Positions 1 through 10,662 of a stretch of DNA of 64,000 nt are shown one piece after another (the first letter of the stretch is position 1; the number at the start of each line of letters is the position of its first letter). Under the pieces are notes generated by a model. The model did no database searches. It saw only the letters and a list, made by a program, of their open reading frames with translations, and was not told the DNA's origin. The position numbers and the translations under genes are program-made. Source of the stretch: Undaria pinnatifida (taxonomy: Eukaryota; Sar; Phaeophyceae; Laminariales; Alariaceae); assembly GCA_012845835.1 (NCBI GenBank), contig JABAKD010000023.1, positions 9,086,840 through 9,150,839 on the forward strand, given 5' to 3'.

Positions 1-418
1 CAAGGGGAGTCGCCGACCTATATCCTTAATGAGGACACACAACCCGTAATACGCGCGATCGCAGCATCACACACAAATTGCAAAGATGAGTTTCGACAAA
101 ATCTTCGGCCTCAGGCCGTTTCTTATAGCATTGGATTCTCATCTTCGATTCCGCCAGAATCCGATTCGGCAAAATTCGGGCGGAGAAGAAAGCCCGACCT
201 TTCTTATAGCGAACGGATTTTGTCAGACGGATTTCAGCAGGACTGTCATTTTTTTTTGAAAACAGCGCGCGCAAAACCCAACACCACACAGCAGCAGCAG
301 CAGCACACAGCAGACCGATACAGACATACAGACGCAGCGCAGAGGCAGCAGACCACACGCAGCAGACCACACAGACGTTGCAAACATGCCGGACCAAGAG
401 GCACCAGAGTCGCTGTTG

Positions 419-751
419 CTAAGCTACAACAGCCTGGCGGAAGCAGCTATAGAGCATTTTGCAGAGTGCTGTGTTGGAGGCATGACACAGAAGCAGATAC
501 TCATGCAGCTCCTCCAGCTCCTGCCACCAACCCGACTTTGTGTAGTCTTTGCGAGGGTGCACACGCCGCCTCTTGACAGCCCTTGACATCTCATCGTCCT
601 CTGTGTCGGGCTCTAGCTCGTCTTCGTAGTCTTGTAAGATGAGGTCCCAGGTGGCGACACTACGCTGCTGCTGCAGATGGAAGGCAGCTAGCGTGGTGGC
701 AAAGACAGCAGAAACGTCGACACCAGCTTTTTCTCTCGCTGTCGCGGCCAT
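419..751 (-). pseudogene. Truncated Harbinger-like transposase N-terminus
   Basis: The open frame runs from a Met at 751 (an in-frame Met at 898 lies in the GT/GC repeat and is less likely) to a stop at 419, about 110 residues. It starts MAATAREKAG, has an acidic patch (EDELEPDTEDDE), then a basic RRRVHPRKDY followed by SGWW. This basic stretch with an aromatic pair resembles the region ahead of the DDE domain in PIF/Harbinger-type transposases (DDE_Tnp_4 family); I recognise it by pattern only. No DDE catalytic domain follows; the frame ends in about 30 unrelated residues. It fits an internal deletion derivative inside the 114-1111 element. It could be an accessory protein instead. Confidence 0.45.
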
Positions 752-863
752 TTGATGGTGCACCACGCGTCCCGAGGGCAAGCCAAGTTCGTAGGCTAGC
801 CCACGGGCGACGCCCAGCAGCCCTAACAGCGCCGGCACTGCAGCACGCATGTGGGGTAGCCCG

Positions 864-892
864 ATGTGTGTGTGTGTGTGCGCGCGCGCGCG
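864..892. repeat. (GT)n(GC)n dinucleotide microsatellite
   Basis: A TG run passes directly into a CG run, inside the Harbinger-like element. It makes the artificial HTHTH residues of the upstream extension of the reverse frame, which is why the internal Met at 751 was preferred. Confidence 0.85.
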
Positions 893-1140
893 GCGCAACC
901 AGAGAGTTTCAAATAATCCGAGACAGAAATCCGGGTTGGGCAGCGTCTCGGATTTTGGTCAGGAATCCGAGTGGCCGCAACTCGAAAAGCTGAAATCGGA
1001 TTTTTCCGAATTGGATTGTGCCAAAATCCGTGTCTATAAGAAGGCGGAAATGGGCTCAAATCGGATTCTGGCGGAATCGAAGATGAGAATCCAATGCTAT
1101 AAGAAACGGCCTCACAGCTGAAGTGTATTTTTATTTTTGA

Positions 1141-2195
1141 AATGTACAAGGGCTCCGCATGGCCGCCAGCATTCGCCGGCGCCCTTGCGTCGGGTAGGGC
1201 ATGCCAGCACTTCGACAAGTTACGGTGTAGCTGTCCGATTTGACATTCATTGAACTTTAAAGTAATGTCAAGAGTTCAATACGAACATGAGATTATGCAA
1301 GTCATAATTTGACAGAATAAGAACGCCATATACAACAAAGAGGGCAAGGATTGGCAGGACACATTGTTGTCAAATGCGCCGTCAAGTAAAAGTTGGCGTA
1401 TATAAAAAAAAAATACCGAAAGAGTATTGAAAACCTGCTTCGCCTCTAGGCGAAACGAAAGAGGGTGTGGCATCAATGAAACGACTCCACTGCTGTCCCC
1501 GTGGCAATGGAGGTTCGAAGTCGACATGATGCAAAGTCGGTTTGCATCAAACGTCGAAATGGGGCCATGTCAACCGGTGAGGTTTTGAAAGAAGAGCTTT
1601 CTTTATTACCTTAAGGCAGTCGCATTGATTGGTCTCCGTGGTCACGGGGGAGGAGGAAAACGAAGAAGAGGAGAGCAACCTCTCGTGGCGGCGGCGTTGT
1701 CTAAGATAGATACGGGGGTGGCTTTGCTCGCACGGGAAGGTGGCGTAGCGCTTCTCTGTTTTTCTCGGGAAGGTGGGATATACGTATGTATCTCCTCTCT
1801 TTGCTTCTCGGGTGCTTTCACGTTGTCGAAATCGGACTTGTCGAAATCGGACTGTCGAAATCGGACGCGCCCCCTCAATAAATAATATCTGGAATGTCTC
1901 TACCATGACGACTGCTGACAGTGTCGTGCGCATTTCCTACTTGGAGACCAACATATTATTTACTGCTAGTATTTTTCATTTCCGACTGGAAGTCCAACTT
2001 CAGCAGAAAAAAATTGGTGCAGACAATCTAGTATCTTTCAGGATGTACTACTACTGCACCAAAAAGAAGTACGAGTCTGTCAATATTTTTTGCGTAGAGA
2101 GGAGAATGGACACATACAAATACAAAATCCCGGACAGGATAAGGGTGTGTGTGGTTGTAGTAATTTACCTCTGTCGCAGGGCTGTGACTCACATC
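1141..2195. other. No gene seen; short direct repeats
   Basis: No convincing coding frame. At 1823-1862 a 13-15-bp word (TGTCGAAATCGGA) occurs three times in a row. The open frames here have no domain-like composition and are crossed by A and T runs. Confidence 0.5.
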
Positions 2196-2199
2196 TGCA

Positions 2200-2555
2200 A
2201 CCTTTTTTCTTCCTCACCCCATTCACTATCCTTGCACCACTCTCGCGCTCCCGCCCAGTAGTAACTCAGATCCGGGGTCACTGAGCAGGCTCTTCTTCTC
2301 CCCCCTCCCCACTACGGCACGTGCCTTCATTTTTGTCGCGAGAAGTAGTCAACATTTTCTTCCCTCGTCGACTCGCGTCGAATTGTACCTACCCACGCTG
2401 CTAGGCGCTCTCAGCAGTTGATCCCTTGTGTTTTTTTTCGCACTTTTTGAAAATGTAGTCAAATCTCATCATGGTGGGAATCGAACTCAAGGACAAACAA
2501 ACGTAAGTTAGCAGTATTCGAGGGTAAAACCACAAGACCACCGGGGCGACCGGCT
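2200..2555 (-). mobile_element. SINE-B, tRNA-derived, near full length
   Basis: Read on the minus strand, the head starts GGTCGCCCCGGTGG, gives an A-box-like TGGTCTTGTGG and a B box GAGTTCGATTCC. The body then reads through GACGCGAGTCGACGAGG, TCGCGACAAAAATGAAGGCA and GACCCCGGATCTGAG, which recur in about ten other copies here. The B-box RGTTCGANNCC pattern indicates a Pol III promoter of tRNA origin. It is not a tRNA gene: the stems do not close and the body is far too long. Confidence 0.75.
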
Positions 2556-2639
2556 GACAATTGAATACAACAAAACCGGATCTAAATAGACTATAGAGAT
2601 TACATATTACGATGGTTGACGCCGCGTTACCCAGAGAGG

Positions 2640-2733
2640 TGTTGCCTGTGAAGTGGTGTCAGTCGACATTGTTGACTGATGGAGCCTGTCCTGTAACCGC
2701 GGACTTGATTATGTAAGTTGATGTGACAACAGC

Positions 2734-2765
<32 letters not shown>

Positions 2766-2768
2766 CTA
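2640..2768 (-). repeat. Family H element with (AAC)n / (GTT)n end
   Basis: The sequence GGAGCCTGTCCTGT, then ACCGCGGACTTG, then an (AAC)n run of about 13 units matches copies at 33.65, 38.6, 39.9 and 40.2 kb. In each copy the trinucleotide run abuts the same edge of the conserved part, so the microsatellite belongs to the element. Confidence 0.65.
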
Positions 2769-2769
2769 G

Positions 2770-3888
2770 GGAAGTCAATATTTTCCCCTCCCAAGTCCCG
2801 AAAGTGGAGGGGATGAACACGCCCCCCCCCCCCCCCCCCCCCCTCCCCGCCGCCTTAGCATAATACCCCCCCCCCCCCACGCCCCCCCAATGACGCTGTA
2901 GAACATTTTTTGTATATGGTGTTGGCCTTGGTTGGCAACGACGCTGCCGTAAAACATGCCAACCACTGCGTGAGCTAGACAACCAGGGTACTGTTTTTTT
3001 TGTTGCTCTGTTTCGGCGGTCACCATGATAGTTATCGAATTGCATCAAATTGTGCGGGGTTGTTGTTGTTGTTGTTGTTGTTGTGCGGGGTGGAGAACCT
3101 TTACTCCACACACGGGGAATTATCGCATCACGTGGTGTGAATATGGTAAGGCACCCACGAGGCAGTTACATATTACTACCCATTCATTGCTGTCTCTGGA
3201 GTGACCACACCAGAAAACAAAGGAACTCATTGGCGCTGTCATCCGTAAGCAAGAAAGTAGGCACAAGGTGCCGAAGTCCGTCCTACGAGCGGTTTTTGGA
3301 AGGATGCAGTTCACCCTTTATGCGACTCGCCGAACACCTCACGGCGCTTCGCGCTTGGTGCAAGCACTGCCTGTCTGGTTAGTGAAAACCCGGCGCGCTC
3401 CGTCCCGGCATAGTAGGGATGCGAGGGTATATGTTCATACGACTACGGCCGTGCACAAATTGACACCCCCCCCCCCACCCACGCAAAGGCAAACACGTAG
3501 TTGTGTTAAAAACGTATATTACCAGGTACCAGGTAATATTTTCTACCCTTCAACCCATCAACAGCGTTGAGCATTCAGTTATTTTGTAGCGCCACAGCGG
3601 AGTGTCCACAAGAACGCCCTGATTAATATTCATATATACCCTGATACCCGGTATCTGACAGTTGACAACAGCAACCAACAGAAGATAAGAGGTGGCTGAT
3701 GAGGACGTAGCCCCTCGCGATCCTAGAACTACGTCACCACAGTCAGTAGCCCCAAGCCACAAACATTTACGATCCGAGCTTACATGCTCAAGGCTTCCGA
3801 GTGGGGTAAACTCCCGACCCAACCAGGAAGCCTAAGCCCTACCCTAGCCCGCCAAAAACATACAAACCCCGAGGGGTGTATATAAGCC
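2770..3888. repeat. Gene-free stretch with poly-C tracts and (GTT)n
   Basis: Contains C runs near 2821-2843 and 2866-2878, a (GTT)n run at about 3060-3083, another C run near 3465, and two overlapping TACCAGGTA words at about 3521-3535. No coding region could be supported. Confidence 0.6.
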
Positions 3889-4201
3889 GGTCGCCCCGGT
3901 GGCGTATGAGGTTGTCGTCGAGCCTGGTATAGGTCAGTTTCGTGAGTTCGAGTCCTCCCGAGTGCATTCTCGTATCATTTCGTAGGGAGTTTTTCTTACT
4001 CACAAAATTGAAATGCGATGAGCGCGAGAGCGTGAGTTAGCAACACTCGATGAAAAGTCGACGAGCAGTGTGATTGCTGAACCCAAAGCGAGATAAAAAG
4101 TTGAAAAGGCAAGAACCGGGGGGAAAAGGGACGACACAACCTGCCTGTGGGCACGGCTTGTCCAGAAGCTGTGAAGTAGAAGCGTGCAAAACGAAAAAGG
4201 A
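3889..4201 (+). mobile_element. SINE-A, tRNA-derived, full length
   Basis: Starts GGTCGCCCCGGTGGCGTATG (A-box region), followed about 50 bp later by the B box GAGTTCGAGTCC. The body carries GAAAGC/GCGAGAGCGTGAGTTAG, CGATGAAAAGTCGACGAGCA, GAACCGGGGG and GTCCAGAAGCTG, shared with about ten copies. It ends in an A-rich tail. Confidence 0.8.
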
Positions 4202-4434
4202 AAGCATACAAGCAGGCACCGTTACCCCCTAATAAATTACCGGTAGTTGTATTAATAGCATACCGATGTACCTGATATCAGATCCAAACCCGGCCAGAAG
4301 CGTACTATCAATGGTATTATCATGTTATTTGTAAGCCCTAACCTAGCCCGAAAACCATACGCGGTCGGATCGTGTTGTGTCTGTGAAATACTCTGCTTTT
4401 TTTTTGGCAGGAGTGCATGCATGGCTCTTCATGT

Positions 4435-4635
4435 TTTTTTTTTCTTCATCCCATTTAGTATCCTCGCACTACTCTCGCCCTCCCTCCCTCCCTCCCAGTA
4501 GTAACTCAGATACGGGGTCACATTGCGGGCTCTCCTCCCCCGTCCCCACTAGGGTACGTGCCTTCATTTTTATCGCGATAAGAGTTCAGCATTTTCTTCC
4601 CTCTCATGGACTCGCGTCGAATAGTCTTTTTTTGT
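4435..4635 (-). mobile_element. SINE-B, 3' fragment
   Basis: Minus-strand words GACTCGCGTCGAA (as read on +), TTTATCGCGATAAG, CCCCACTAGGG and AGTAGTAACTCAGAT match the SINE-B body. The tRNA-like head is absent: the copy is 5' truncated, as expected from incomplete reverse transcription. Confidence 0.65.
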
Positions 4636-4649
4636 ATTTTATTTAATCT

Positions 4650-4960
4650 TTCGCACACTTTTTCTTTCCAGCTTCTGAACAAGCGGTGGTCACAGGAAGG
4701 TGTTGTCTTTTCCTTTCCCCCCAGGGTTCTTTCCTTCAATTTTTATCGCGCATAAGGTTCAGTAATCCCACTGCTCGTCGTCGATTTTTCATCGAGTGTC
4801 GCTAACTCACACACGCTCTCGCGCTTTCCGCAAGTCAAATTTGATGCACGAGAAAAAGTCCCCACGAATTTATACGAGTATGCACTCGGGAGGATTCGGA
4901 CTCACGAAACTGGCCTATACCACGCTCGAGGATAACCTGATACGCCCCCAAAGCGACCGG
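4650..4960 (-). mobile_element. SINE-A, near full length, minus strand
   Basis: On the minus strand it runs from CGACCGG... head words through GAGGATAACCTGATACG (as read on +), CACTCGGGAGGATTCGGACTC (B-box region) and TTTTTCATCGAGTGT to CCAGCTTCTGAAC. The GGCTTGTC region near the 3' end has changed. It lies directly next to the SINE-B fragment. Confidence 0.7.
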
Positions 4961-5990
4961 TGTCTAGTATACACTCTTAGCTGGGGGTGTACACACATTT
5001 TTCAACCCTACCCTAGCCTCAGGCATATAGAGGGTGGGATAAGGGTGTGGGGTTGGATTAGGGTTGGCCAATCTAAATGGAGGTGTGGTTTATTGGGGGT
5101 GAGCCGGCAACGCTTTTCACTTTTCACCCTCTGTCTCAAACACCAGAACCCTCACAATGACGTGTGTCTAGCAATTTGGTGCCACGAGTACACTTCGAGG
5201 AGGTCTCGTCGACCGATGACGTACGATACGAAACACGTGTTTTTTTTGTGTTTTTTTGGCTGGTATTTCCTCTTCGGTTTCGTTTTCTTCGTCCTGCTGA
5301 CGTTTTGACATGATGTCGTGTGATACATAGGATCCTGGAAGCGATCGCCATTTGATGCGTCGACATGGCCGGAGTGCAATCAGCAACTGTGCAATCAGCA
5401 ACACAGAATACGAATGATGTGATATAAATGAGTTTTGATTAAAACTTCGATCTGACAGCTGACGGGCTATTTTCATTTTTTTCAGTATGTGTCGTATAGA
5501 AGAGATAAGAGACAGTTAGCTATGGTTTTTCATCCTGTGTAGAGACAGAAAATCTGAAGAAAAATCTGAAGTCGAAATACTTTCTTGTTGTGTGTTTTGA
5601 CACCACGAAACGTTTTTGACCCCCAGGCGATTATGGAGGAAGGCAAAGATTTTGTCTAACGTACAGGGTACGAAAAACGTAAGGAGCAGAGTCTAAAATG
5701 AATAACCGGTAGTTACATCGTACATGACATAGCAGGCAAGTGCCATTCCTCAACAAGTGCAGTGAATCCCAGACACCACCGCAGACACCACGAAGATACA
5801 AGTGTAGAGATTCCTGGCCACGGCTCGGTTCTCTCCTTTCGCATAATGTACCTCTCCATGGATCCGCTCCATTTGAATATCATATTTTCGTCATTTTCTT
5901 AATACTATTGATTACGTTCGGTCCGGACCTGCAAACCCAAACTCTGGTTTGGTTCACTTCCAACGGCAATCGGACAGAAGCCGTAGGAAA
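4961..5990. other. No gene or repeat recognised
   Basis: Only CCCTA/TAGGG-like words near 5005-5060 and T-rich runs stand out. None of the frames over 60 residues looks like a protein family I know. Confidence 0.4.
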
Positions 5991-6059
5991 GTCTCTACGG
6001 TCGTTGCCAGATTGCTATCTCTTGTTTTGCTAATTTCACGGGCCGAGACCGTGTACTTT

Positions 6060-6480
6060 TGGGGGCGATAATTCTCAGGGATCGGTTCGGTTCGGAACCG
6101 CACATACATGCGGTGGTAGTCCTACGGTTTGGTTCGGTTGTTTCAACCGATAGCGATGACCAAATAAGACCGAACCCAACCCAACTCACCCGAACCCAAC
6201 CCAACCCAACCCAACCCAACCCAACCCAACCCAACCCAACCCAACCCAACCCAACCCAACCCAACCCAACCCAACCCAACCCAACCCAACCCAACCCAAC
6301 CCAACCCAACCCAACCCAACCCAACCCAACCCCACCCCACTCCACCCCACCCCATCCCTCCCCACCAACCGAACCGAACCGAACCGAACCGAACCGAACC
6401 GAACCGAACCGAACCGAACCGAACCGAACCGAACCGAACCGAACCGAACCGAACCGAACCGAGCCGAACCGACATCGGGG
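6060..6480. repeat. Compound pentamer array (CCCAA)n then (CCGAA)n
   Basis: About 28 units of CCCAA (about 6192-6331) pass through an impure C-rich bridge into about 19 units of CCGAA (about 6366-6465). The left flank carries GGTTCGGTTCGGAACCG and the right flank CGACATCGGGGAACC, like the flanks of the CCGAC arrays elsewhere (family K). Long WVGLG or FGSVR frames here are artefacts of a repeat whose unit is not a multiple of three. Confidence 0.85.
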
Positions 6481-6860
6481 AACCGTAAAATAGCCCTCTA
6501 AGCTGCTGGTACACGAAAAAAAAACAGCTTGTACGTCGTTGAGTACCCCGATTCGCATGATATGATATCTGATATTCGTGTGACACTATTGAAAGGCATC
6601 TCGAGCCTCAAGGATTTTTGATGTTAGCTATTCCTACTTTACTACTGGCACCGTAGTACTGGCTACGGGCCGACTCGTACTGCTGTTGTTGCTGTTGCTG
6701 CGGATGCCGCCGCTGTGCCGCCGATGTTTGATGAGCACACGGATGTATATCACTCTTCATGGCGTTTTCGTGTTGAAGATGCACGGGGGGTATGCAGAGG
6801 CTCGCTTCGGAAAATTGCAGATTCCACATTTTCCGATTAATATTCACATGACCAAATACC

Positions 6861-7172
6861 ATTTTTTTGTTTTTTTTTTTCTTTCACACTTCTACTCTCC
6901 GGCTTCTGGACAAGCCGTGGTCACAAGTGTCGCCCCTCCTTCCCCCCGGTTTTTGCCTTCAATTTTTATCGCGCATAGGGTTCATCAATCCCACTGCTCG
7001 TGGGTTGTTCATCGACTGTTGCTAACGCACGCTCTCGCGCTTTTCGCAAGTCAATTTGTGCACAAGAAAAAGTCCCCACGAATTTGTACGAGTATGCTCT
7101 CGGCGGGGCTCGAACTCACGAAACTGACCTTCACCAAGCTCGAGGATAACCTGATACGCCACCGGGGCGATC
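6861..7172 (-). mobile_element. SINE-A, full length, minus strand
   Basis: Minus-strand head CGATCGCCCCGGTGGCGTAT, B box GAGTTCGAGCCC, complete body and 3' CCGGAGAGTAGAAGTGTG followed by an A-rich tail (T run at 6861-6880 on +). Confidence 0.8.
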
Positions 7173-7189
7173 GGCATATTATATATATA

Positions 7190-7290
7190 TATATGTACGC
7201 GCGATCGGAGTATCACACACAGCTTGCAAAGATGAGTTTCGACAAAATGTTCGATCTCACAGCTGGAGTGTATTTTTAATTTTATAATAT
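7190..7290 (+). mobile_element. Family F arm, outer 100 bp
   Basis: Carries CGCGATCGGAGTATCACAC, GATGAGTTTCGACAAAAT and CTCACAGCTGGAGTGTATTT, then an AT-rich end. It starts inside a (TA)n run, as the complete copy at 18.37 kb also ends in TA-rich DNA. Confidence 0.75.
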
Positions 7291-7339
7291 ATCTATGTTG
7301 TACCAGGTATTATTACACCACAGATATTTAGGATTGTGA

Positions 7340-7830
7340 CCGATTTTTTTGTTCCACGTCTGGATACCGTTCTCAACCCGGTGGGGTTTCTATTCCATGG
7401 CGTTAGTGTGTTTTCCGCCCGTTGCAGGGCTTTTGACTTTTGGTAGAGCCTGGGGGAGCGTGTCGCCCCCGCACCCGGCAGGGGACCTCGAAAGGCCCTT
7501 CGATATGTGTTTATTCAAGAGCGTCCCGTAGTTTTGCCCCGTGCCTGCTGTTGTGCTCAATCGGGCTGCTAATAAACACGGCTGGCTCACTTGAGCCTGG
7601 GTCCACAACGATAGCTGCACCTCGGCAGCTCTCTAAGGTGCGTTGTAGCACGCGCTTGCTTGGGGAGGAGAGTTGTCGTATACAGCCACAACTAGCTGTG
7701 GAGGAAAGGGACTTCACGCTATGGCCCCCGGCCTGACAAGCGTTGGAAGCGTCGACAGACCTCCTCAGTGGCAATGCGGGAACTCTCAAAACATGTCCCA
7801 CCAGCCTCTTGTCAGCCAAGTTTCGAAGTC
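7340..7830 (-). other. Unassigned gene-like segment
   Basis: Both strands are open for about 100 codons with normal-looking composition (minus strand 7511-7819 includes RVLQRTLESCRG and VVDPGSSEPAVF). There are no runs or repeat words I can assign. It may be a relic of a gene or of a transposon-coded protein; I do not recognise the family and cannot choose a strand with confidence. Confidence 0.2.
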
Positions 7831-8604
7831 ACCTCCTCCGCCCTGGGACCCGAATGCCTTGCGCAGGGAACGAAGAAGAGCAAGATCTGTGTGTGTCCGC
7901 GCGAAACTTGGACCAAAAAGAGAAATCTGTGGATGTGAACGTGGGCATTTTGGCATACCAGGTATCATTCGTTCTTACGGGTTGAGAACCCCAATTTATT
8001 ATATTCTTTAGAAGAAAAAAAACTGTATATTTTGACTCAACCTTTTTTTGTCCCAAAACTTGGAAGCCGTCTTCTGCGCCCAAGCACCCGAACCCGCTGT
8101 GCAGGGGGCTAAACCAAGGGCTAAACAGTGCCATGTGTGTATCATATGTGCGTGGAACTGCGCCCGCACAACGGTTCAAGTGATGTAAAACGTGCGCATT
8201 TTTGCCGGACTTTTTTTTTTTTCCCGGTTTAGAAACCCACTACCCTGGTGAGTTGTTACAAGACGTGTGCTGCGACGAAGGTGGCACTTTAGGGGTGAGA
8301 TATTTTCCGGGTGACGCTTTCGACAGCACGAGGCGCGCGAGGTGGTTATGAAACCGTTAGGGAGTTTGTGGAGACAAGAGGGATGTTTCTCCCGGAGGCA
8401 CATTGTATGGAACTTTGGAGGGAGGTCCCCACTAGTTTATCTTCTGTCGTGGTATATATATATATACCTGTGTTGTTCTATATTCTGCTTCCTGTCGACA
8501 TGCACCCCAGCCTCCCGTGCTGCCAACATGAGAACCCGCCCGTCAGTCCATCCCGACCCGAGCACCTACCAGTGGATGAATCTTAACAGACGCAGCTGCT
8601 TCAC

Positions 8605-8765
8605 CTTATTTTTTTTTTCCTCTTCTTTTTTAATCCTCCGGCCGGATGGGGGGAAAAAAAGCGCAAGCTCACCACACTTCCACGTATTTTCATGTGCGTC
8701 GTGTATCGATTTAACTCAGTTGCCTTGGCAGTCCAGCGCTAGCTGGCGTGTAGCCACCTCCTATA
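8605..8765 (-). mobile_element. Retroposon-C copy, minus strand
   Basis: T run (poly-A tail) at 8605-8632, then CCTCCGGCCGGATGGGG, CTCACCACACTTCCACGTAT, TTTCATGTGCGTCGTG, GATTTAACTCAGTTGC and GCTAGCTGGCG. This is the conserved 3' half of a family with about eleven copies in the window. Confidence 0.75.
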
Positions 8766-8806
8766 CCCACAATCGTCGGTGAGCGCATCTTGGAAGACGC
8801 AGCTCT

Positions 8807-8896
8807 TTATCCCCTTTTTCAGCGCCAGCCCCCAATACCCTCCCCACCCTTATTTCAAGTAGTTCTGTTAAAAAAAACGGGTTTCCAGTTGTAAAA
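8807..8896 (+). mobile_element. Family E mini-MITE, degraded
   Basis: Matches the 90-bp family E order CCCCTTT...AGCCCCCAATACCC...TCAAGTA...GGGTTTCCAGTTGTAAA. Its TTAA ends have mutated. Confidence 0.5.
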
Positions 8897-9299
8897 CCCA
8901 AAATCGCCGGAACGTTGTCAATCTTTGTTTGGCGATGTGTTTTGTTATAGACCTAGGCCGTGAGATTTAGTGTAGTCCATCGCCTTTGCGCTACTACTGC
9001 TTTCCTCCCAGAGTTGTTTCGTTTTGGGTGAGGAATAAAATTTAAAAGTGTGGAGCTCCTCGAGTGGCTATGAATGGGCCTCAGAAAACGAGTGGTGCGA
9101 TAGAGGTGAGTTGTGCCACTTTTTGTTGTGACTTTCCTCACTCACTCCAGGAGGTTGAAACATGTCCCCCAAAAAAATGTTTTTTTCTTTCGGAGAAGAA
9201 ATTCCCCACCCAGAGTAAAAATACCAACACTTGCCATTATAGTAGACCACAAATACGACCCTCCAAATAAAAACTCATCTGTATTGTATTTTACAAGTG

Positions 9300-9580
9300 C
9301 CAACAACGCAGCTTGCCAAGATGAGTATTGACCCGAAAATTCGTCGAACTCACGGCTGACGTCCTTGAAATTTGTTTATTAAAAAAATACTGCTGTCCGG
9401 ATAAACGTTGGGTGGTTGGACATGATGGGTGACGGAATGCAATGTTATCTTGTACTTCGAAGTATTACATTTTGAGTTATGAAACTTGCTAAAGACGGGT
9501 GATCGGGTATAATAATACGCAGCTCGCAAAGATGAGTATCGACCCTAAATTCGTCGAACTCACAGCTGACGTCGTTACAA
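9300..9580 (+). repeat. Two diverged family F tips
   Basis: Two copies (about 9303-9368 and 9510-9572) of a variant arm tip read GCAGCT(T/C)GC, AAGATGAGTAT(T/C)GACC, then TTCGTCGAACTCAC(G/A)GCTGACGT. They differ from the main F tip by shared changes (ATTGACCC for TTTCGAC), so they form a subfamily. Others lie at 14.56 and 26.92 kb. Confidence 0.55.
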
Positions 9581-9617
9581 CATTTTTTTTTTTACAAAAC
9601 GTATTCAACGGAGGTCA

Positions 9618-9725
9618 CGTAAAAAAAAGCTCGAATTTTCGGACGATTTTGGGTCAAGGAGCCGCGTCATTCAGAAACCATTGCAGACGAACAGTAGTGA
9701 TACCTCTGTCGTAGCACGCGTCATG
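9618..9725 (-). mobile_element. Family D fragment
   Basis: Minus strand carries GCTCCTTGACCCAAAATCGTC, GAAACGGTTT-like words and ends at CCTCTGTCGTAGCACGCGTC, the family D TIR word. Confidence 0.55.
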
Positions 9726-9730
9726 GGTCA

Positions 9731-10060
9731 CCTGTACCCCGTAGCATGTGTCGTCAACCCCATTTTACTTTCTTCGTTCAAGGCGACTGTTCGAAAACTT
9801 CGAACATCAGTGTCATCTCCTCCGCCGAAGCACCCGAGTCCCTCGGGCACGGGCACGGGAGAGGACCCAGAATATGTTTTTGGGGGTGAGATATATATGG
9901 ACCTCCTCAGAGTGGTCATGAGCCTCAAAAAATAAAAAAGGGTGGGCCTCTAATACCCCGTAGCATGTGTCGCCAACCCCATTTTACTTTCTTTGTCCTA
10001 GGCGACAGTCCGAAAACTTGGAACAGCAGTGTCATACTCCTCCGCCTAATCACCGGAATC
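9731..10060 (+). repeat. Direct repeat pair, about 100-bp units
   Basis: CCCCGTAGCATGTGTCG, CAACCCCATTTTACTTTC and AGGCGAC...CGAAAACTT recur at 9737-9830 and 9956-10050, about 220 bp apart. A more distant relative is at 8040-8110. Tandem-like copies of a family D-associated segment; no coding region supported. Confidence 0.6.
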
Positions 10061-10662
10061 CCCATTGGGCGGAGGCCGAGGAATTACGATCTACGCGTGT
10101 GTGTATGATACGTGCGTGAAAATGAGTCCGAAAAACACCTCAGGTGATGATGTTATATGTGTGCGTTTTGTCGGATCATTTTTTTACCGGTTTAAAAAGC
10201 CAATACGAGAGCCTAAACGTTTGTCCGAGGTGTGTGCCCAAAAATGCCTCCGCGCTTATTTTGTGAAGGTAGGCACGATTAACCACATGTACGAACCTCA
10301 CGAGAAAAAAGAACCGTAGAATACTTTAACGGAGACAAAAAAAAAGGCTTCTCGATTTTTTTTTCGATTCCGGCCCTAAACACCGAAAGCGCGAACAGTA
10401 CTTGTAGTGTACTTTATAAAAGCTTAATTTGGCGAAAAAGGTTGCGTCTAGTACATACTTTCCGAAGTAAAACAATGCCACTTGACTCGCTAACTAAGCT
10501 ACGAGCACGTGTTGGCGGTCTGGTTTTTTCCCCCGGCGAGACCTCTTTATGGTGTATATACTAGTTCTAGTGTGGAGAGTTCCATGTTGGCTGTCCGCGT
10601 CAAGAGGCAGCAATGCCGCCGATTACCGCGTCAAGATCTACTTACTAAACTGAAAACAGTGC

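Larger units (their letters stand above)
114..1111. mobile_element. PIF/Harbinger-like DNA transposon, 998 bp, non-autonomous
   Basis: The two ends are inverted copies of each other over about 53 bp: the left starts GGCCGTTTCTTATAGCATTG and the right is its reverse complement, with the AATCCGATT/AATCGGATT words still paired. A 3-bp TCA is present on both sides (111-113 and 1112-1114). Removing the element and one TCA restores the family F word found in other copies. A 3-bp target duplication, ends starting GG, and the transposase-like remnant inside point to PIF/Harbinger (usual target TWA, so TCA is slightly off). The element is too short to hold a full transposase and nuclease. Confidence 0.7.
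1..1140 (+). mobile_element. Family F foldback/MITE arm, split by a nested transposon
   Basis: Bases 1-113 and 1112-1140 together match the outer half of the family F arm seen at 18.80-19.05 kb, 22.68-22.93 kb, 43.15-43.36 kb and 53.87-54.17 kb. Shared words are GGGGAGTCGCCGACC, GATGAGTTTCGACAAAAT and CTCACAGCTG. The copy is cut at its CTCACAGC word by the 998-bp element at 114-1111. The inner half of the arm lies outside the window to the left. No protein is encoded; it is a non-autonomous element. Confidence 0.75.

Noticed and set aside
419-898. Full-length start at 898 for the transposase-like frame
   Set aside because: The first residues come from a GT/GC microsatellite; the Met at 751 is more likely.
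5995-6586. WVGLG/FGSVR and TQPNP repeat proteins
   Set aside because: Every frame of the CCCAA and CCGAA pentamer arrays is open; no start context or neighbouring exon.
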